A DNA stretch of 64,000 nt from Grimontia marina (GTDB taxonomy: Bacteria; Pseudomonadota; Gammaproteobacteria; Enterobacterales; Vibrionaceae). Each line of letters starts with the position of its first letter. Position 1 is the first letter of the stretch. Made by a program: the position numbers and the translations under genes. Where the stretch lies: assembly GCF_900060185.1 (NCBI RefSeq), contig NZ_FIZY01000030.1, positions 1-64,000 on the forward strand. Reading direction: 5' to 3'. The notes under the pieces are model-generated. The model worked only from the letters and a program-made list of their open reading frames with translations, searched no databases and had not been told where the DNA came from. Of the stretch, positions 26,176-37,351 are shown in pieces.

Positions 26176-29079
26176 TTAGAATTCGTCCCACTCTATCTCG
26201 TCGTCCGCAATGGGCTTGGGCTTCTCTTTATTTTTTTTAGGCACAACGGCTTTCTTACGTACCTTATTAAACTTGGGCGTTTTTACGGGCTCGATGGTTT
26301 CATCAATGGTGAAGAATTCCACCATGGTGCTCATATCCTGTGCCTGAGAAAGCATGCTTTCGCCAGCAGTTGTGGCTTGTTCAACAAGCGCAGCGTTTTG
26401 TTGCGTCATGGTATCCATGCGGGAAATCGCAACATTCACCTGTTCGATTCCCGAACTCTGATTCTGAGCAGCTTCACTGATCTCCGACATTTTGCTACCT
26501 ACCTCTTCCACCATGCTTAGAATTTCTTGCAGGGTGTTGCCAGACTCACTGACCAAGACTGCGCCGTCTTCGACTTTCTTATTGGTGTCACGGATCAGGT
26601 CTTTGATTTGTTTCGCCGCTTCGGCAGAGCGTTGCGCCAGACTTCGGACTTCTCCTGCCACAACCGCAAAGCCACGCCCTTGATCACCGGCACGAGCGGC
26701 TTCTACAGCGGCATTCAATGCGAGAAGATTGGTCTGGAAGGCGATTTCATCTATCACGCCGATAATGTCAGAAATCTTGTTGCTGGCGCCGCTTATCTGA
26801 TCCATGGCTGTGATGGTTTTCATCACTACATGACCACCTTGGCGCGCTCTATCAACGGCTTCATCACTCAGTTTGTTTGCGGTAATCGCATTTTCAGCAC
26901 TTTGTTTTACCGTGTCGGTCATGCTGTCCATACTAACGGCGGTTTCTTGTAAGGACGTGGCTTGATCGTCAGTGCGCTGGCTCAAGTCGCGGTTGCCAGA
27001 AGCGATTTCATTGGAGGAATTTGAAATCGTCACGGACGCTTGTCGAATGTTACCTATGACCTGGGTTAAACGTTCAATGGTAGAATTCGCGTCTATCTTG
27101 AGTTGCGCAAAACGACCGTGATAATCCTTGTCGATACGTTTTGTGAGATCCCCGCGTGCCATGGCACCAAGAATGCGTTGCATGTCTGCAAGAGCAGTAT
27201 CTATATTGGTAGTTAAACCGTTAAGGCCTTTGGCCAGATTTTGGTGAAAACCGTGCTTCCCGTCTAGCGATAACTGAATAGAAAAATCGCCTCGTGATGC
27301 CGCATCGACCATTTCGTCGATTTCCCGCTCGATAGCGACTTCAGCGGTTCTGTCTTTCCATTCAATAACGGTGCCGATGCGATCGCCATTATCGTCGATG
27401 ATAGGTGTGGCGGAAATCGCCATGCTTCGACTTCCCACAATAAGTTCTGTTCGATATAGGTCTTCCAATTGGTCTAAAAGACGGCGCTGGTGGGAAGGGT
27501 CTTTATGGAAGAGATCGATGTTATGACCCATAACGCTATCGGGGTTGAACTCGGGAATTTCGGCCCTGAAATCTTCTTTCGTATCGGTCAGCATTTTGGT
27601 TGCTGCCCGGTTCATATAAATGATGTCGTAATTGCGGTCAGCAATCATCGTATTGGTTGAAACGTTATCGAGCGCTTGCCTCACGCGGGCATTTTCTTCC
27701 GCCTTCATCTTCGCTTCGTATTCCATTTTTGCTTTTACCCGTTCGGACTCTTCTACGTTTTCAAGCGAAGTATTCGTCGCTTGCTTAATCACCAGAAGAT
27801 CTCCTTTCAGGTCTGATTGGATTCTGTTACTAAAATCACCTTCAGCTAGTCCTTCCATGACTTTCTTGATGTCTTCGATTGCATTTTGAGTGCTGTCCAT
27901 CAAAGTATTAAAAGCGACAGCGGATTGACCGATCTCGTCGCGGCTGGTGACGTTGACCCGAGCAGAAAAGTCGCCCGTCAGCGCAACATTTTCAAGACTC
28001 TGAGTCATTTCCAGTATCGGATTTGTCAATGAACGTGTGACCAACAGAGCAATAGTGGAGAGAATTGCAATGCCCAGCAATAAGCTGAGACCAATGAGTC
28101 CCTTGAGAGCATCGACTTCACCGAATGCTTCAGCGCGATCAATTTCAGCCAACAGTGCCCACGTTGTGCTCCCGAACTTAATGGGTGTGTACGCTGTTAG
28201 CACCGGAATGCCTCTATAATCCTTTGCCACTTCGTAATTGCTTTCACCTGCGAGGGTTTTTCTTGTCACTTCTGTTACAATGCTGCCCTTTATCGGGTCA
28301 GCAAAAGAGGCGATGACAGAGTGGCTTTGGTCTGCCAGATAGGAATCAGAGCGCATCAGAAAATCAGGTCCAACAAGGTAAGTTTCACCGGTTTCGCCCA
28401 TACCAGTGCGTTGTAGCATGATTTCGTTGATTTCATCGATGGAAAGCTGAAGCACTGCAACAGCAAGCGTTTGACCACTTAAATCAGTAATCGGACTACC
28501 AATGAAAGCTGCAGGTCGGTTACTTTTCACTTCATAACGTTCATAGTCCTGCATCGCAGTGGCATTAGTGCTAACCACTTGGCGGTAAAGTGTGGCAAGT
28601 GGGCTGTTTTTGTACTCTCCAGAAGAAAGATTTGTACCGAGGTCTTTATCCCTGCGGGCGGAGAAAATAACATGGCCAGTGTCTGCCTGGATGATGTAAA
28701 CATCAGAATAGCCATAGACTTTCACAAAATCATTGAGGGTTTTGCCTCTAGTTTGCCATATCTCTTGGTATTCGTAGGTGTCGGTAAGGAACTCATCATC
28801 TGCCTGAATTTCTTCATCAGCGGCGTAGAAGGAAAGTTGCTTCTGAATTTGCTTGGTGTCTTCACTGCCAGCAAGAATGCGGATGTCTTTCATTGCCCGA
28901 TCAAGGTAAGACTCAATTTGGGTCTTCTTAACTTCCCGCATACTGACTAGCTGGGCAAACGCCTGTTTATGAAGGGCATCGCTGGATTTTACCAACGCAA
29001 GATAACCTACAATGAGGATGGGTAAAACGCCAATAAACAGGAATATGAGCAAGAGTTTTATCTTTAGCTTTCCGAACAT
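26176..29079 (-). CDS. Methyl-accepting chemotaxis protein with PAS domain and CheR-binding tail
   Basis: A transmembrane chemoreceptor of about 967 residues. After the first membrane segment ([21 protein letters not shown]) comes a dCache-like periplasmic domain of about 290 residues, a second segment ([19 protein letters not shown]), HAMP, and a PAS domain ([21 protein letters not shown]). A second HAMP-like part and the signalling hairpin with [20 protein letters not shown] complete it. The last five residues, EWDEF, match the xWxxF pentapeptide that tethers CheR/CheB. They end a Lys/Pro-rich linker. The start at 29079 follows AAAGGG; the frame opens 17 codons earlier. A binding-protein gene lies 84 nt upstream on the same strand, probably in the same operon. 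Confidence 0.92.
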   Translation of the reverse strand: MFGKLKIKLLLIFLFIGVLPILIVGYLALVKSSDALHKQAFAQLVSMREVKKTQIESYLDRAMKDIRILAGSEDTKQIQKQLSFYAADEEIQADDEFLTDTYEYQEIWQTRGKTLNDFVKVYGYSDVYIIQADTGHVIFSARRDKDLGTNLSSGEYKNSPLATLYRQVVSTNATAMQDYERYEVKSNRPAAFIGSPITDLSGQTLAVAVLQLSIDEINEIMLQRTGMGETGETYLVGPDFLMRSDSYLADQSHSVIASFADPIKGSIVTEVTRKTLAGESNYEVAKDYRGIPVLTAYTPIKFGSTTWALLAEIDRAEAFGEVDALKGLIGLSLLLGIAILSTIALLVTRSLTNPILEMTQSLENVALTGDFSARVNVTSRDEIGQSAVAFNTLMDSTQNAIEDIKKVMEGLAEGDFSNRIQSDLKGDLLVIKQATNTSLENVEESERVKAKMEYEAKMKAEENARVRQALDNVSTNTMIADRNYDIIYMNRAATKMLTDTKEDFRAEIPEFNPDSVMGHNIDLFHKDPSHQRRLLDQLEDLYRTELIVGSRSMAISATPIIDDNGDRIGTVIEWKDRTAEVAIEREIDEMVDAASRGDFSIQLSLDGKHGFHQNLAKGLNGLTTNIDTALADMQRILGAMARGDLTKRIDKDYHGRFAQLKIDANSTIERLTQVIGNIRQASVTISNSSNEIASGNRDLSQRTDDQATSLQETAVSMDSMTDTVKQSAENAITANKLSDEAVDRARQGGHVVMKTITAMDQISGASNKISDIIGVIDEIAFQTNLLALNAAVEAARAGDQGRGFAVVAGEVRSLAQRSAEAAKQIKDLIRDTNKKVEDGAVLVSESGNTLQEILSMVEEVGSKMSEISEAAQNQSSGIEQVNVAISRMDTMTQQNAALVEQATTAGESMLSQAQDMSTMVEFFTIDETIEPVKTPKFNKVRKKAVVPKKNKEKPKPIADDEIEWDEF

Positions 29080-29163
29080 CTGATACCCTTTTATTGTCGA
29101 TCGGGAAGCTTCCTTGAAGAAGCTTCTCAACTATTGCGATTATTCAACTGACGGGTTTCCGTT

Positions 29164-30729
29164 CTAGCGAACCGACCAGTGAGATGGCGAAACCTCAATT
29201 TCCCAAAGAGGCATGTTGGCCATTCGGTAAGGGGTGTATGTCACTTCCTTGTTCACCGCTAACACTTTGTTGGGAGTGGGTACAAACAGCATGTACCCAC
29301 TGTTATAAACGTGTTGCATGATTTTTTCTGCCACCTTGTCAAACTCAGGTGTGCCTACGGACTCCCTAAACATCTCCTCGATATAGCTGTCCAGTTTGCT
29401 GTCGGGGAAGATGGTGCTCCAGTAGTTGTGAGTGCGGTAGACAAGGAATGCAGACCAAGGGTGGTTGTAATACCAATCGTCATCACCCCACACCAGTAAA
29501 TCCCACTCTTTAGTATTCTTTCTGGCATTGGTGGCGAGCAGTTGGCTGAACACATCCTTTTCACTTGAGGTGATGTTGAAGTTCAGCTTTACGCCAACTT
29601 TGCGCAAGTCGCGGTCAATACCTTTCCATATATACATAAAGCGATCTTGGGTGTAGACATTGAGCTCCAAGCCTTTGAGTTTGGCTTTCAGCTCATCACG
29701 TATGGATTTTGGATCTTGCACTTCGGAGTACGCTTTAAGGTTTTTCACGACTTTATCGACACCAGGATAGAGTGGGGCAGCGAGGGTTGGTTTGATTTGG
29801 CCTTCACCCCGATAGTATTTGTTCAGCAATCTGCGTTGGTCGATAGCTTTGTTCAATGCAATGCGAACATCTTGATCCATAAGACGCTCATTACCGTTTC
29901 GAAGGTTCATGTGAATCGCAATATTGTCAGTTGAAGGTGCGGTGACCAGTTTGGAGTAGCGCGAGTTGCTGATGAGGTCCTTTTCCGATACCGGAATGGG
30001 CATTATGTCCAATTGGCCTTCTTTGTCGGCCGCCATTTCCAGAGCCACTTTACTGTCGAGTTCTGTATAAACCGTCACCGTTTCAATTTTCGGATACTCA
30101 GGGTTCCAGTAACTGGGGTTGGCAACCAGCACGGCTTTAGGTGTTTGCCTATCCCCTTCAATGTAGCCTTCCTTTAGAATATAAGGCCCCAGGCCATATG
30201 GGCCAGGCTCAGCAAGGTTGGGACAGGTTGGTTTACCATTCCAACCATATTTTTCAAGATAAGGTTGGGTATAGAACTGAATCCAAATGGCGTCATTCAG
30301 GAATTGGCCATACTTTTCAGTTAAATGAAAACGTACCGTGTAATCGTCCACTTTTTCTGCGCGGTCGAAAACCGTGTCTATTTTAGTGAAAAGGAAAGGT
30401 GCTTTCTTAAAATACTCCATATTCATTAATACGGCGTCAGCATTAAACGGGCTTCCGTCCTGAAACTTAACGCCCTGTCGAAGATCGAATTCATAAATTG
30501 TTTCATCAATTTTCCGGTGCGCTACCGCCATATCATATTCCCAACCTTTTTTGTTATTTGCGGGCTTGAGCAAGGCGGCATTTATAGAGTGGGAGATATA
30601 AATGTAGGGAAGACTGGGAATAAAGACTTTGAGATGAGAGCCAGCAATAGGCTTGGCCCAGCCAGCGTTTGGGGCGAAAAGAGCGAGAACTAAAATACCT
30701 CTCAAAAGCGCTTTGACTGCTTTCATCAC
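29164..30729 (-). CDS. Orphan family 5 solute-binding protein (peptide/nickel/oligosaccharide type)
   Basis: A 521-residue periplasmic binding protein of the SBP_bac_5 family, which serves peptide, nickel or oligosaccharide ABC importers. A signal peptide (GILVLALFAPNAGWA) precedes the body. The family block YEFDLRQGVKFQDGSPFNADAV is followed by GPYGLGPYILK and DVRIALNKAIDQRRLL. No permease or ATPase gene is adjacent. The only partner is the chemoreceptor gene that follows. This suggests that it presents a ligand to that receptor, as some binding proteins do, rather than or in addition to feeding a distant importer. The ligand is unknown. Confidence 0.88.
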   Translation of the reverse strand: MMKAVKALLRGILVLALFAPNAGWAKPIAGSHLKVFIPSLPYIYISHSINAALLKPANNKKGWEYDMAVAHRKIDETIYEFDLRQGVKFQDGSPFNADAVLMNMEYFKKAPFLFTKIDTVFDRAEKVDDYTVRFHLTEKYGQFLNDAIWIQFYTQPYLEKYGWNGKPTCPNLAEPGPYGLGPYILKEGYIEGDRQTPKAVLVANPSYWNPEYPKIETVTVYTELDSKVALEMAADKEGQLDIMPIPVSEKDLISNSRYSKLVTAPSTDNIAIHMNLRNGNERLMDQDVRIALNKAIDQRRLLNKYYRGEGQIKPTLAAPLYPGVDKVVKNLKAYSEVQDPKSIRDELKAKLKGLELNVYTQDRFMYIWKGIDRDLRKVGVKLNFNITSSEKDVFSQLLATNARKNTKEWDLLVWGDDDWYYNHPWSAFLVYRTHNYWSTIFPDSKLDSYIEEMFRESVGTPEFDKVAEKIMQHVYNSGYMLFVPTPNKVLAVNKEVTYTPYRMANMPLWEIEVSPSHWSVR

Positions 30730-31003
30730 AACTACCTTGGCGTTTAACTAACAACAAATTTGGTCGCTTAAGACCTACGTGTAATAATTGATTTGCTAAT
30801 CAGAAGTGTAGTTAAGTTTTGTCTTATTTAAGAGCCTAGTGTCTCGATTTGTCTCATTTATTAATTCAAGTTATTGAATTAAATGATAAAAGTCCTAATC
30901 GCAACTTTGCACTCTGCCATTGACTTTGTTTGCTGAGACTTGGAGAGTAGAAGTATAAGAAATGGCTAAATTAGTCAGTATTTGTTTCTACAAGGAGAAG
31001 GTT

Positions 31004-31528
31004 ATGAAAGTGCTTGCTTTCGCAGCGTCCAACAGCAAAACGTCGATCAACAAAAGACTGGTGACCTATGCAGTAAGCTTGCTGGCAGACGCTGAAACCG
31101 AAGTGTTGGATCTGAACGATTACGAAATGCCACTTTTTAGCGTGGATGTTGAGCAAGAGCTTGGAAGCCCAGACAAAGCTCAACAACTCTTTGCTAAAAT
31201 CGGTGAAGCGGATGCGGTCGTTGTGTCCTTTGCTGAGCACAATGGTTCTTATTCAGCGGCATACAAGAACCTTTTTGATTGGACGTCGCGCATCAATCAA
31301 AAGGTGTTTCAAGGTAAGAAAATGGTGCTGCTTTCAACCTCACCGGGCCCAGGAGGTGCGAAGAATGTGTTGGCCACTGCAACCACCTCGATTCCTCACT
31401 TCAATGGTGATGTCAAAGCGACACTTTCTGTGCCTTCGTTTTATGATAATTTCGATGTAGAAGCGGGCAAGCTAAGGAATGAGTCACTCGATGTGAAATT
31501 AGCAGAAGCAATGGCATCATTACGCTAA
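31004..31528 (+). CDS. NADPH-dependent FMN reductase family protein
   Basis: A 174-residue flavodoxin-fold reductase. The N-terminal MKVLAFAASNSKTSINKRL is the FMN phosphate loop, followed by NHGSYSAAYKNLFDW-like AEHNGSYSAAYKNLFDW and the LLSTSPGPGGAKNVLA block of the family. Members reduce FMN, quinones or azo compounds with NAD(P)H. The frame opens at 30962, but ATG 31004 follows AAGGAGA. It is monocistronic with its own terminator. Cytoplasmic. Confidence 0.9.
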   Translation: MKVLAFAASNSKTSINKRLVTYAVSLLADAETEVLDLNDYEMPLFSVDVEQELGSPDKAQQLFAKIGEADAVVVSFAEHNGSYSAAYKNLFDWTSRINQKVFQGKKMVLLSTSPGPGGAKNVLATATTSIPHFNGDVKATLSVPSFYDNFDVEAGKLRNESLDVKLAEAMASLR

Positions 31529-31547
31529 TTTTCTCTTCCTGAACAAG

Positions 31548-31582
31548 AGGTCAACAATTGTTGTGTTGTTGGCCTTTTTTTG
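31548..31582 (+). terminator. Terminator after the FMN reductase gene
   Basis: AGGTCAACAA, loop TTGTTGTG, TTGTTGGCCT, then TTTTTTG. A 10-bp stem with one G-U pair. Confidence 0.85.
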
Positions 31583-31830
31583 TTTCCTATCTGTTGCTTC
31601 TCTTCGCTAAATCTTTGCTCTGAGTCGATGTTTATAGGGCTCGTACAGGTTCCAGTAAGAAACCACTGGCATAATCAAAGCGGCATGGCCGCTGAGCGGC
31701 AAAAAGTGGCAAATTTACGGGCAGTTGTACACATAACACCCAGTCCTTTCCACACAAAATAATCAAGTCCCGTCGAGCTATGCCTACCCGGTGCTATCGC
31801 ATCATACCCATTATTTTTGCTCGGCTTATT

Positions 31831-31850
31831 TAGGGTCTGTTGACCTTTGG
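31831..31850 (+). repeat. Solo left end of the MITE-like element
   Basis: TAGGGTCTGTTGACCTTTGG. It is the same as the left end of the complete element at 42048 apart from one base. No right end follows. It lies in the 5' leader of the RND adaptor gene, 19 nt before the ATG. The rest of the 340-nt gap (31583-31830) shows nothing I recognise. Confidence 0.65.
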
Positions 31851-31869
31851 TTGAGGGAAGGAGAAAAAA

Positions 31870-32991
31870 ATGATTAAACGGAAGTTGTTACTTCCTGCGC
31901 TGATTGGCGCAACGTTTCTGGCCGGTTGTGGCGGACAGGAAGCGCAGCAGAAGAATGCGTTCACCCCACTGGTTGCTGTTGAATCAGCTGAGTTGATTGA
32001 TTACCAGCCTCAGAAAAGTTTTGTCGGTCGTACTGAAGCGATGGAAGATGTTGGCATTGTTCCTCAGGTTTCAGGCTACCTGAAATCGCGCTACTTCAAT
32101 GAAGGCGAAATGGTGAACACTGGTCAGCTTCTTTACCAAATCGATCCCTCTCTTTATGAAGCGAAAGTCGCCAGTGCAAAAGCCTCCGTCGCTCAGGCAA
32201 AAGCAGGCGTAACCAATGCTAACCTCGACCACAACCGTGGACAGGATTTGCTGCCTCGTGGCGGTATCAGCCAGTCTGAATTTGACCGTCTGACCGCTGT
32301 GAAATTGCAGGCAGAAGCCGCACTAAAATCGGCCGAAGCACAGCTTCAAGCTGCAGAAACTGACCTTTCTCACACGACTATTCGCGCGCCATTTACCGGC
32401 CGTATCAGTGAAAGCCGAGCGAGTATTGGTGATTTGGTGTCACCTTCAACCGGCGTATTGACCACTATCGTCAGCCTTGACCCAATGCAGGCTTCATTCT
32501 CAATGAGTGAAAAAGACCGCCTGCAATCCGGTGCTGACCGTATGTCAGGCCTTGGCAAAGGCCGCAGTGGCGATGTGGAAGTATGGCTGAAGCTAGGTAA
32601 AGGCTTCGACTATGAACACGCTGGCCATCTTGACTACCTTGGCAACCGTATCGATACCCAAACCGGTACTATCGCGCTTCGTGCCAAATTCCCCAACCCA
32701 GAGCACCGCCTTTTACCAGGTCAGTACGTAGAAGTGATTGTGAAAGACAAGAACACCACGCCGACGTTGGTGATCCCACGTCTGTCAGTACAAACCGATC
32801 TTGAAGGCGATTTCGTCATGGTGTTGAAAGAGGGGAACATCGTTGAACGTCGTAATGTCGAGTTGGGTCCTCAAACCGAGCAAGGTGTGATTATTCATGG
32901 TGGTCTGAACGATGGTGAGCAAGTGCTGACCAAAGGTCTGCAACGCGTGCGTAATGGCATGACTGTTCGCCTTGAAGCGCAAGGGGCGTAA
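31870..32991 (+). CDS. RND efflux periplasmic adaptor lipoprotein (AcrA/MexA type)
   Basis: A 373-residue membrane fusion protein. The lipobox FLAGC places the lipidated Cys at residue 20. The barrel/lipoyl half VPQVSGYLKSRYFNEGEMV is followed by the alpha-hairpin (VASAKASVAQAKAGVTNANL to LKSAEAQLQAAETDL) and the returning lipoyl half TIRAPFTGRIS. It bridges the inner-membrane RND pump and an outer-membrane TolC-type channel, which is not encoded here. The ATG follows AAGGAGA. The permease gene begins 6 nt after the stop, so the pair is one operon. No local regulator gene is adjacent. Confidence 0.93.
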   Translation: MIKRKLLLPALIGATFLAGCGGQEAQQKNAFTPLVAVESAELIDYQPQKSFVGRTEAMEDVGIVPQVSGYLKSRYFNEGEMVNTGQLLYQIDPSLYEAKVASAKASVAQAKAGVTNANLDHNRGQDLLPRGGISQSEFDRLTAVKLQAEAALKSAEAQLQAAETDLSHTTIRAPFTGRISESRASIGDLVSPSTGVLTTIVSLDPMQASFSMSEKDRLQSGADRMSGLGKGRSGDVEVWLKLGKGFDYEHAGHLDYLGNRIDTQTGTIALRAKFPNPEHRLLPGQYVEVIVKDKNTTPTLVIPRLSVQTDLEGDFVMVLKEGNIVERRNVELGPQTEQGVIIHGGLNDGEQVLTKGLQRVRNGMTVRLEAQGA

Positions 32992-32997
32992 CCGAAT

Positions 32998-35900
32998 ATG
33001 TTGAGTCGCTTTTTTATCCAGCGCCCTAAGTTTGCGCTGGTCATTTCGATTATTCTGACGCTCGCAGGTGCAATCGCATTGCTTAACCTGCCAGTGGCGG
33101 AATATCCGCGTATTAGCCCGCCTTCGGTGAGCGTGACCGCGGTGTATTCCGGTGCGAGTGCAGAAGTCGTTGAACAGGCCGTCGCCGACCCGATAGAAAC
33201 CTCGGTCAACGGCGTGGAAAACATGATCTACATGTCTTCCAAGAGTGCGAACGATGGTTCCTATAACCTGAATGTGACGTTTGATATCGGCACTGACCCT
33301 GACATGGCGCAGGTGAACGTGCAGAACCGCGTGGCGCAGATTGAATCCAAGCTACCACCGGAAGTACGTCAAGTCGGTGTGACGGTCAAGAAACGTTCCC
33401 CAGACCTTCTGATGGTACTTAACTTCTACTCGCCGGAAGGCAAGTATGACGATCAGTTCCTGGTGAACTACATCAACCTGAACATTAAAGACCAGATCGC
33501 CCGTGTTAAAGGCATCAGTGAAGTTAGTGTACTGGGTGGTGGTGAATACGCGATGCGTGTTTGGCTGAACCCAGAGAAGATGGCGAATCTCGGTATCACG
33601 ACCTCTGATGTGCGTTCGGTGCTTTCTGAGCAGAACGTGCAGGTTGCGGCTGGTGACATTGGTGCGCCACCGTTCAACAACGCACAGGAAATGACATTCA
33701 AACTCGTGACCAAAGGCCGTCTAGGCTCAGTGGAAGAGTTTGAAGACGTGGTTGTCCGTGCAAACTCAGACGGTTCAATGGTTTACCTGAAAGACATAGC
33801 AGAAGTCTCATTGGGTAAGAAGTTCTATACCGGTAACGGTCAGTTCCGCGACCAACCGGCGTCTATCGTTATCCTGAACCTGCAATCTGACGCCAACGCG
33901 CTGGAAAGTGGTGGTTTGGTGATGGAGCGTCTGGAACAGCTTTCGCAGAACTTCCCGGAAGGCATGACCTACGAAACCAGTTATGACACCACACTGTTTG
34001 TCGCTGAGTCCATCAAAGGCGTAGTGAAAACGCTGGTGGAAGCGGTGCTTCTGGTTATCGCCGTGACCTACCTGTTCCTCGGTAGCTTCCGCTCAACGCT
34101 GATCCCAGTTGTGGCGATTCCGGTTTCCCTGATTGGTACTTTTGCCGTCATGTTGGCAGCAGGCTTTACCATCAACACCGTGACCTTGTTTGGTCTTATC
34201 CTCGCTATCGGTATCGTGGTGGATGACGCCATTCTGGTGATCGAAAACGTTGATACCAACATGGCGAAAGACCCATCCCTTACCCCGCGTCAGGCAACCC
34301 TGCTTGCGATGAAAGAGGTAACGGGTCCAATCATCACCTCGACACTGGTACTGCTGGCGGTGTTCCTGCCGGTTGCGATGCTGCCGGGTATCACAGGTAT
34401 CATGTACCGACAGTTCGCGCTGACCATCTGTATCTCGGTACTGATATCGTCCATCAACGCACTGACCTTGTCTCCGGCCATGTGTTCGCTGGTGCTGCGT
34501 CAGGGTGGCGACAACCACGCGCGCTGGTTCAAGGCATTCAACAATGGCCTTGAGAAAGTAACGAACAAATACGGCGCAGCGGCAGGCTTCCTTGTTCGCA
34601 AAACCGCGGTGCTGGGTGTGATGTTTGTGGTGGCGGTTACTGCTGCAGGTTACTTCGCGAAAACCACCTCGACCGGTTTCGTTCCTCAGGAAGACAAGGG
34701 TGTAATGCTGATAAACATTCAGCTGCCAGATGCCGCTTCTCTGTCTCGTACCGAAGAAGTGACCCGTAAGCTGGGTGAAATCGTGACGTCTGAGCCGGGC
34801 GTAGATGGCGCGACCGTTGCGAACGGTTATGCGTTCCTGACTGGCGCGGCGGCATCTAACGGTGCGTCGATGTTCGTGAAGCTGAAAGACTGGGAAACGC
34901 GTCAGGCGTTGGATGGCGAGCATTCCTCGTTCGACATCATCAACCGCATTAACATGAAGGCGGCAATGCAGTTGCCAGAGGCGATCATCTTTGCGATGGG
35001 TCCTCCAGCGGTGCCGGGTATGGGTCCTGCTTCAGGCTTCGAGTTTGTACTTGAAGATACCCTAGGCCGTAGCCGTGGCGATCTGGCGATGGTGATGCAG
35101 CAACTGATGCAGAAAGCCAACGAGCAGCCGGAAATCGCGCGCACCTTCAGTACGTTCCGCGCAAACGTACCGCACTTTTACATCGACATTGATCGTGAGA
35201 AAGCGAAGCAACTGGGCATTCCGCTTTCAGAAATCTTCACCACATTGCAGGGCAACCTGGCTGGTATGTACGTGAACGATTTTAGCCTGTTCGGTAAGAA
35301 CTATCGTGTGACGATTCAGGCGGACGGTGATTACCGAAACGATCTGGATTCCATGGGTCGCTTCCACGTGCGTTCAACGTCGGGCCAGATGATCCCACTC
35401 AGCACCCTGATTGATGTTGAGCAGGTGTTCGAACCAGATGTTGCGTGGCGTTACAACATGTACCGATCAGCCGTGATTCAGGGCTCGCCGGCACCGGGTT
35501 ACTCGTCTGGTGATGCGATTGCTGCGATGGAGCGTGTTGCCGCTGAGATGCTGCCACAGGGCTACCAATACGAGTGGACAGGCATGGCTTACCAAGAAAA
35601 ACAAGCAGGTAATCTGGCTATCTATGCGTTCGCACTGGCACTGATCTTTATCTATCTGTTCATGGTGGCACAGTATGAGAGCTGGAGTATTCCGCTGGCG
35701 ATCATTCTCGTGGTGCCGGTGGCAACGCTGGGTTCCTTCCTTGCGCTTGCAATGACAGGCACACCGCTCAACCTGTACGCACAGATTGGTCTGGTTCTGT
35801 TGATTGCATTGGCAGCGAAGAACGCCATCCTGATTGTGGAATTCGGTAAGAATGAACGCGAACAGAATGAACTGCCGATTGAACAGGCAGCCGTGATGGG

Positions 35901-36147
35901 TGGCAAGCTGCGCTTCCGCGCGGTGAACATGACATCCTGGTCATTCATTCTCGGTATTCTGCCGCTGATTTTCGCAAGCGGTGCGGGTCATATCAGCCAG
36001 AACTCACTGGGTATCTCGCTGACGGGTGGCCTGCTCTGTGTGCTGCTGGCCGGTACCTTCCTGATCCCTGGCTTCTTCGCACTCATCCAGAAACTGCGTG
36101 AGAAACACCACGGTGGCTCAACCAAGCTGGTGGAATTAGCGGACTGA
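32998..36147 (+). CDS. RND multidrug efflux permease (HAE1, AcrB/MexB type)
   Basis: A 1049-residue inner-membrane proton-driven exporter, full length for HAE1. It starts with the family's [18 protein letters not shown] and [19 protein letters not shown]. Proton-relay aspartates are in [14 protein letters not shown] (segment 4), and segment 10 has the matching [13 protein letters not shown] lysine. Two large periplasmic loops form the porter and docking domains. It exports drugs, dyes or bile-like compounds through TolC with the adaptor encoded upstream. A degraded 3' fragment of a second such gene is found at 42239. Confidence 0.95.
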   Translation: MLSRFFIQRPKFALVISIILTLAGAIALLNLPVAEYPRISPPSVSVTAVYSGASAEVVEQAVADPIETSVNGVENMIYMSSKSANDGSYNLNVTFDIGTDPDMAQVNVQNRVAQIESKLPPEVRQVGVTVKKRSPDLLMVLNFYSPEGKYDDQFLVNYINLNIKDQIARVKGISEVSVLGGGEYAMRVWLNPEKMANLGITTSDVRSVLSEQNVQVAAGDIGAPPFNNAQEMTFKLVTKGRLGSVEEFEDVVVRANSDGSMVYLKDIAEVSLGKKFYTGNGQFRDQPASIVILNLQSDANALESGGLVMERLEQLSQNFPEGMTYETSYDTTLFVAESIKGVVKTLVEAVLLVIAVTYLFLGSFRSTLIPVVAIPVSLIGTFAVMLAAGFTINTVTLFGLILAIGIVVDDAILVIENVDTNMAKDPSLTPRQATLLAMKEVTGPIITSTLVLLAVFLPVAMLPGITGIMYRQFALTICISVLISSINALTLSPAMCSLVLRQGGDNHARWFKAFNNGLEKVTNKYGAAAGFLVRKTAVLGVMFVVAVTAAGYFAKTTSTGFVPQEDKGVMLINIQLPDAASLSRTEEVTRKLGEIVTSEPGVDGATVANGYAFLTGAAASNGASMFVKLKDWETRQALDGEHSSFDIINRINMKAAMQLPEAIIFAMGPPAVPGMGPASGFEFVLEDTLGRSRGDLAMVMQQLMQKANEQPEIARTFSTFRANVPHFYIDIDREKAKQLGIPLSEIFTTLQGNLAGMYVNDFSLFGKNYRVTIQADGDYRNDLDSMGRFHVRSTSGQMIPLSTLIDVEQVFEPDVAWRYNMYRSAVIQGSPAPGYSSGDAIAAMERVAAEMLPQGYQYEWTGMAYQEKQAGNLAIYAFALALIFIYLFMVAQYESWSIPLAIILVVPVATLGSFLALAMTGTPLNLYAQIGLVLLIALAAKNAILIVEFGKNEREQNELPIEQAAVMGGKLRFRAVNMTSWSFILGILPLIFASGAGHISQNSLGISLTGGLLCVLLAGTFLIPGFFALIQKLREKHHGGSTKLVELAD

Positions 36148-36195
36148 TTCACCCAGAGGTAAAAAGCATCCTCGTGTGCTTTAAGATTAATGACT

Positions 36196-36224
36196 AACCC
36201 CGCTTTTTTAAGCGGGGTTTTCTT
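36196..36224 (+). terminator. Terminator of the RND operon
   Basis: AACCCCGCTT, TTTT, AAGCGGGGTT, then TTCTTTT. A perfect 10-bp stem. The remaining gap to 36482 shows nothing I recognise. Confidence 0.9.
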
Positions 36225-36482
36225 TTGTTAGCGATCGCGGCATTTTCCGATGTTGTTAGGTTTTAAGCTGCTTTTAATCCATAGACCTGAAAGGATCGCC
36301 GATGCCGGAAAAGCTGCCATAGGGCTGCTAATACAGTGGACATAGTCACACACTGACTCTGCGCAGTGGGAAGCAGAAATGACCCGTTCATATTGGCATC
36401 ATTCGCAATATAAATTCAGTTTCCGGACGAAAAACCAAATAATCAGATTGTGAGGAAGAGGCGCTGATTTTTCTCTGACAGG

Positions 36483-37259
36483 CTAAATAGGCGATTTCAG
36501 CTTTTCACTCAGGCTACGTGCTGCATCCATTAAGTTCGGTACGATACTGTTTCTGATTTCGTCGAGGCTCACGCTGTTTTCAGGCCACGCCGCACTGAGG
36601 CAGGCAATCACTTTTCCTTTCTGAATGACAGGCACCGCAATAGCCTCTATTTTCCGCCCTTCCGTAGAAGCCACTCCCCAATATCCCGGTTCGCGTTGTC
36701 CATAACCATTAGTGACAGTGTCACGCATTGTTTTATTGAACCATTGCTTATCGCTGACAAGGCGTCCCTCTTTTCCACCTTTGTTTTTTAGTCCGTTGAC
36801 AATGTCGTCTCTCTCACTTTCTGAGCAAAAAGCCAGATAGGTGCGCCCTACAGCGGAATACAGAAAAGCGGGTCGATAACCTACTGCATCGCGATTGAGA
36901 ACAAAGGGAGCAGACGATCGGGTTGACTCTATAATTTTCATTGAGAGGCCATCTCTAACGGCAATATCAGAAGGCCAACTTAAGGCTTTATGTAACGATG
37001 CCATCACCGGACTGATAACATCATCCTCTAGCGTTGACGTTTGATGGCCAAGCTTTCGGGTCGAGGCGATGGAGTAGCCAAATCCTTTCGGGTCGCGGGT
37101 CACCCAACCAGACTCCTGTAGGGTTTGCAAAATACGTAGCAATGTCGCTTTACTTAAACCCGAATCGTGATGTAAGTCAGTCAATGTGACTGCTGAGCGG
37201 CTTTTAATCAGGTCTAAAACATGGAGTCCACGTTGTAAAGATTGAATAGATTTAACCAT
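36483..37259 (-). CDS. IclR-family transcriptional regulator
   Basis: A 258-residue IclR regulator. The N-terminal winged helix (SIQSLQRGLHVLDLI, then VTLTDLHHDSGLSKATLLRIL) is followed by the ligand-binding domain with YSAVGRTYLAFCSESERDDI and GRKIEAIAVPV. IclR proteins usually repress or activate neighbouring catabolic operons. As the last gene of the leftward hydrolase/TRAP cluster it probably senses the imported substrate or its product. A palindromic repeat separates it from the TAXI gene. Confidence 0.9.
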   Translation of the reverse strand: MVKSIQSLQRGLHVLDLIKSRSAVTLTDLHHDSGLSKATLLRILQTLQESGWVTRDPKGFGYSIASTRKLGHQTSTLEDDVISPVMASLHKALSWPSDIAVRDGLSMKIIESTRSSAPFVLNRDAVGYRPAFLYSAVGRTYLAFCSESERDDIVNGLKNKGGKEGRLVSDKQWFNKTMRDTVTNGYGQREPGYWGVASTEGRKIEAIAVPVIQKGKVIACLSAAWPENSVSLDEIRNSIVPNLMDAARSLSEKLKSPI

Positions 37260-37268
37260 ATGCCCCTA

Positions 37269-37321
37269 TATACCCAAATAACCTGAAGAAACTCGCCTGA
37301 GTCTTCAGGTTGTTAGGGTAT
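37269..37321. repeat. Short TATACCC palindromic repeat, copy C
   Basis: TATACCCAAATAACCTGAAG, a short centre, then CTTCAGGTTGTTAGGGTAT. Same ends as copies A and B but without the long interior. It sits between the TAXI and IclR genes inside a likely operon, where it would form a strong RNA hairpin. Confidence 0.8.
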
Positions 37322-37351
37322 GGCAGCTCTAATAGAGCAGCGATTTTGCCA

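Noticed and set aside
34093..34923. Long open frame of 276 codons antisense to the RND permease gene
   Set aside because: The permease is clearly the real gene. The antisense translation is rich in His, Arg and Gln with no fold-like pattern, as expected from codon bias on the other strand.
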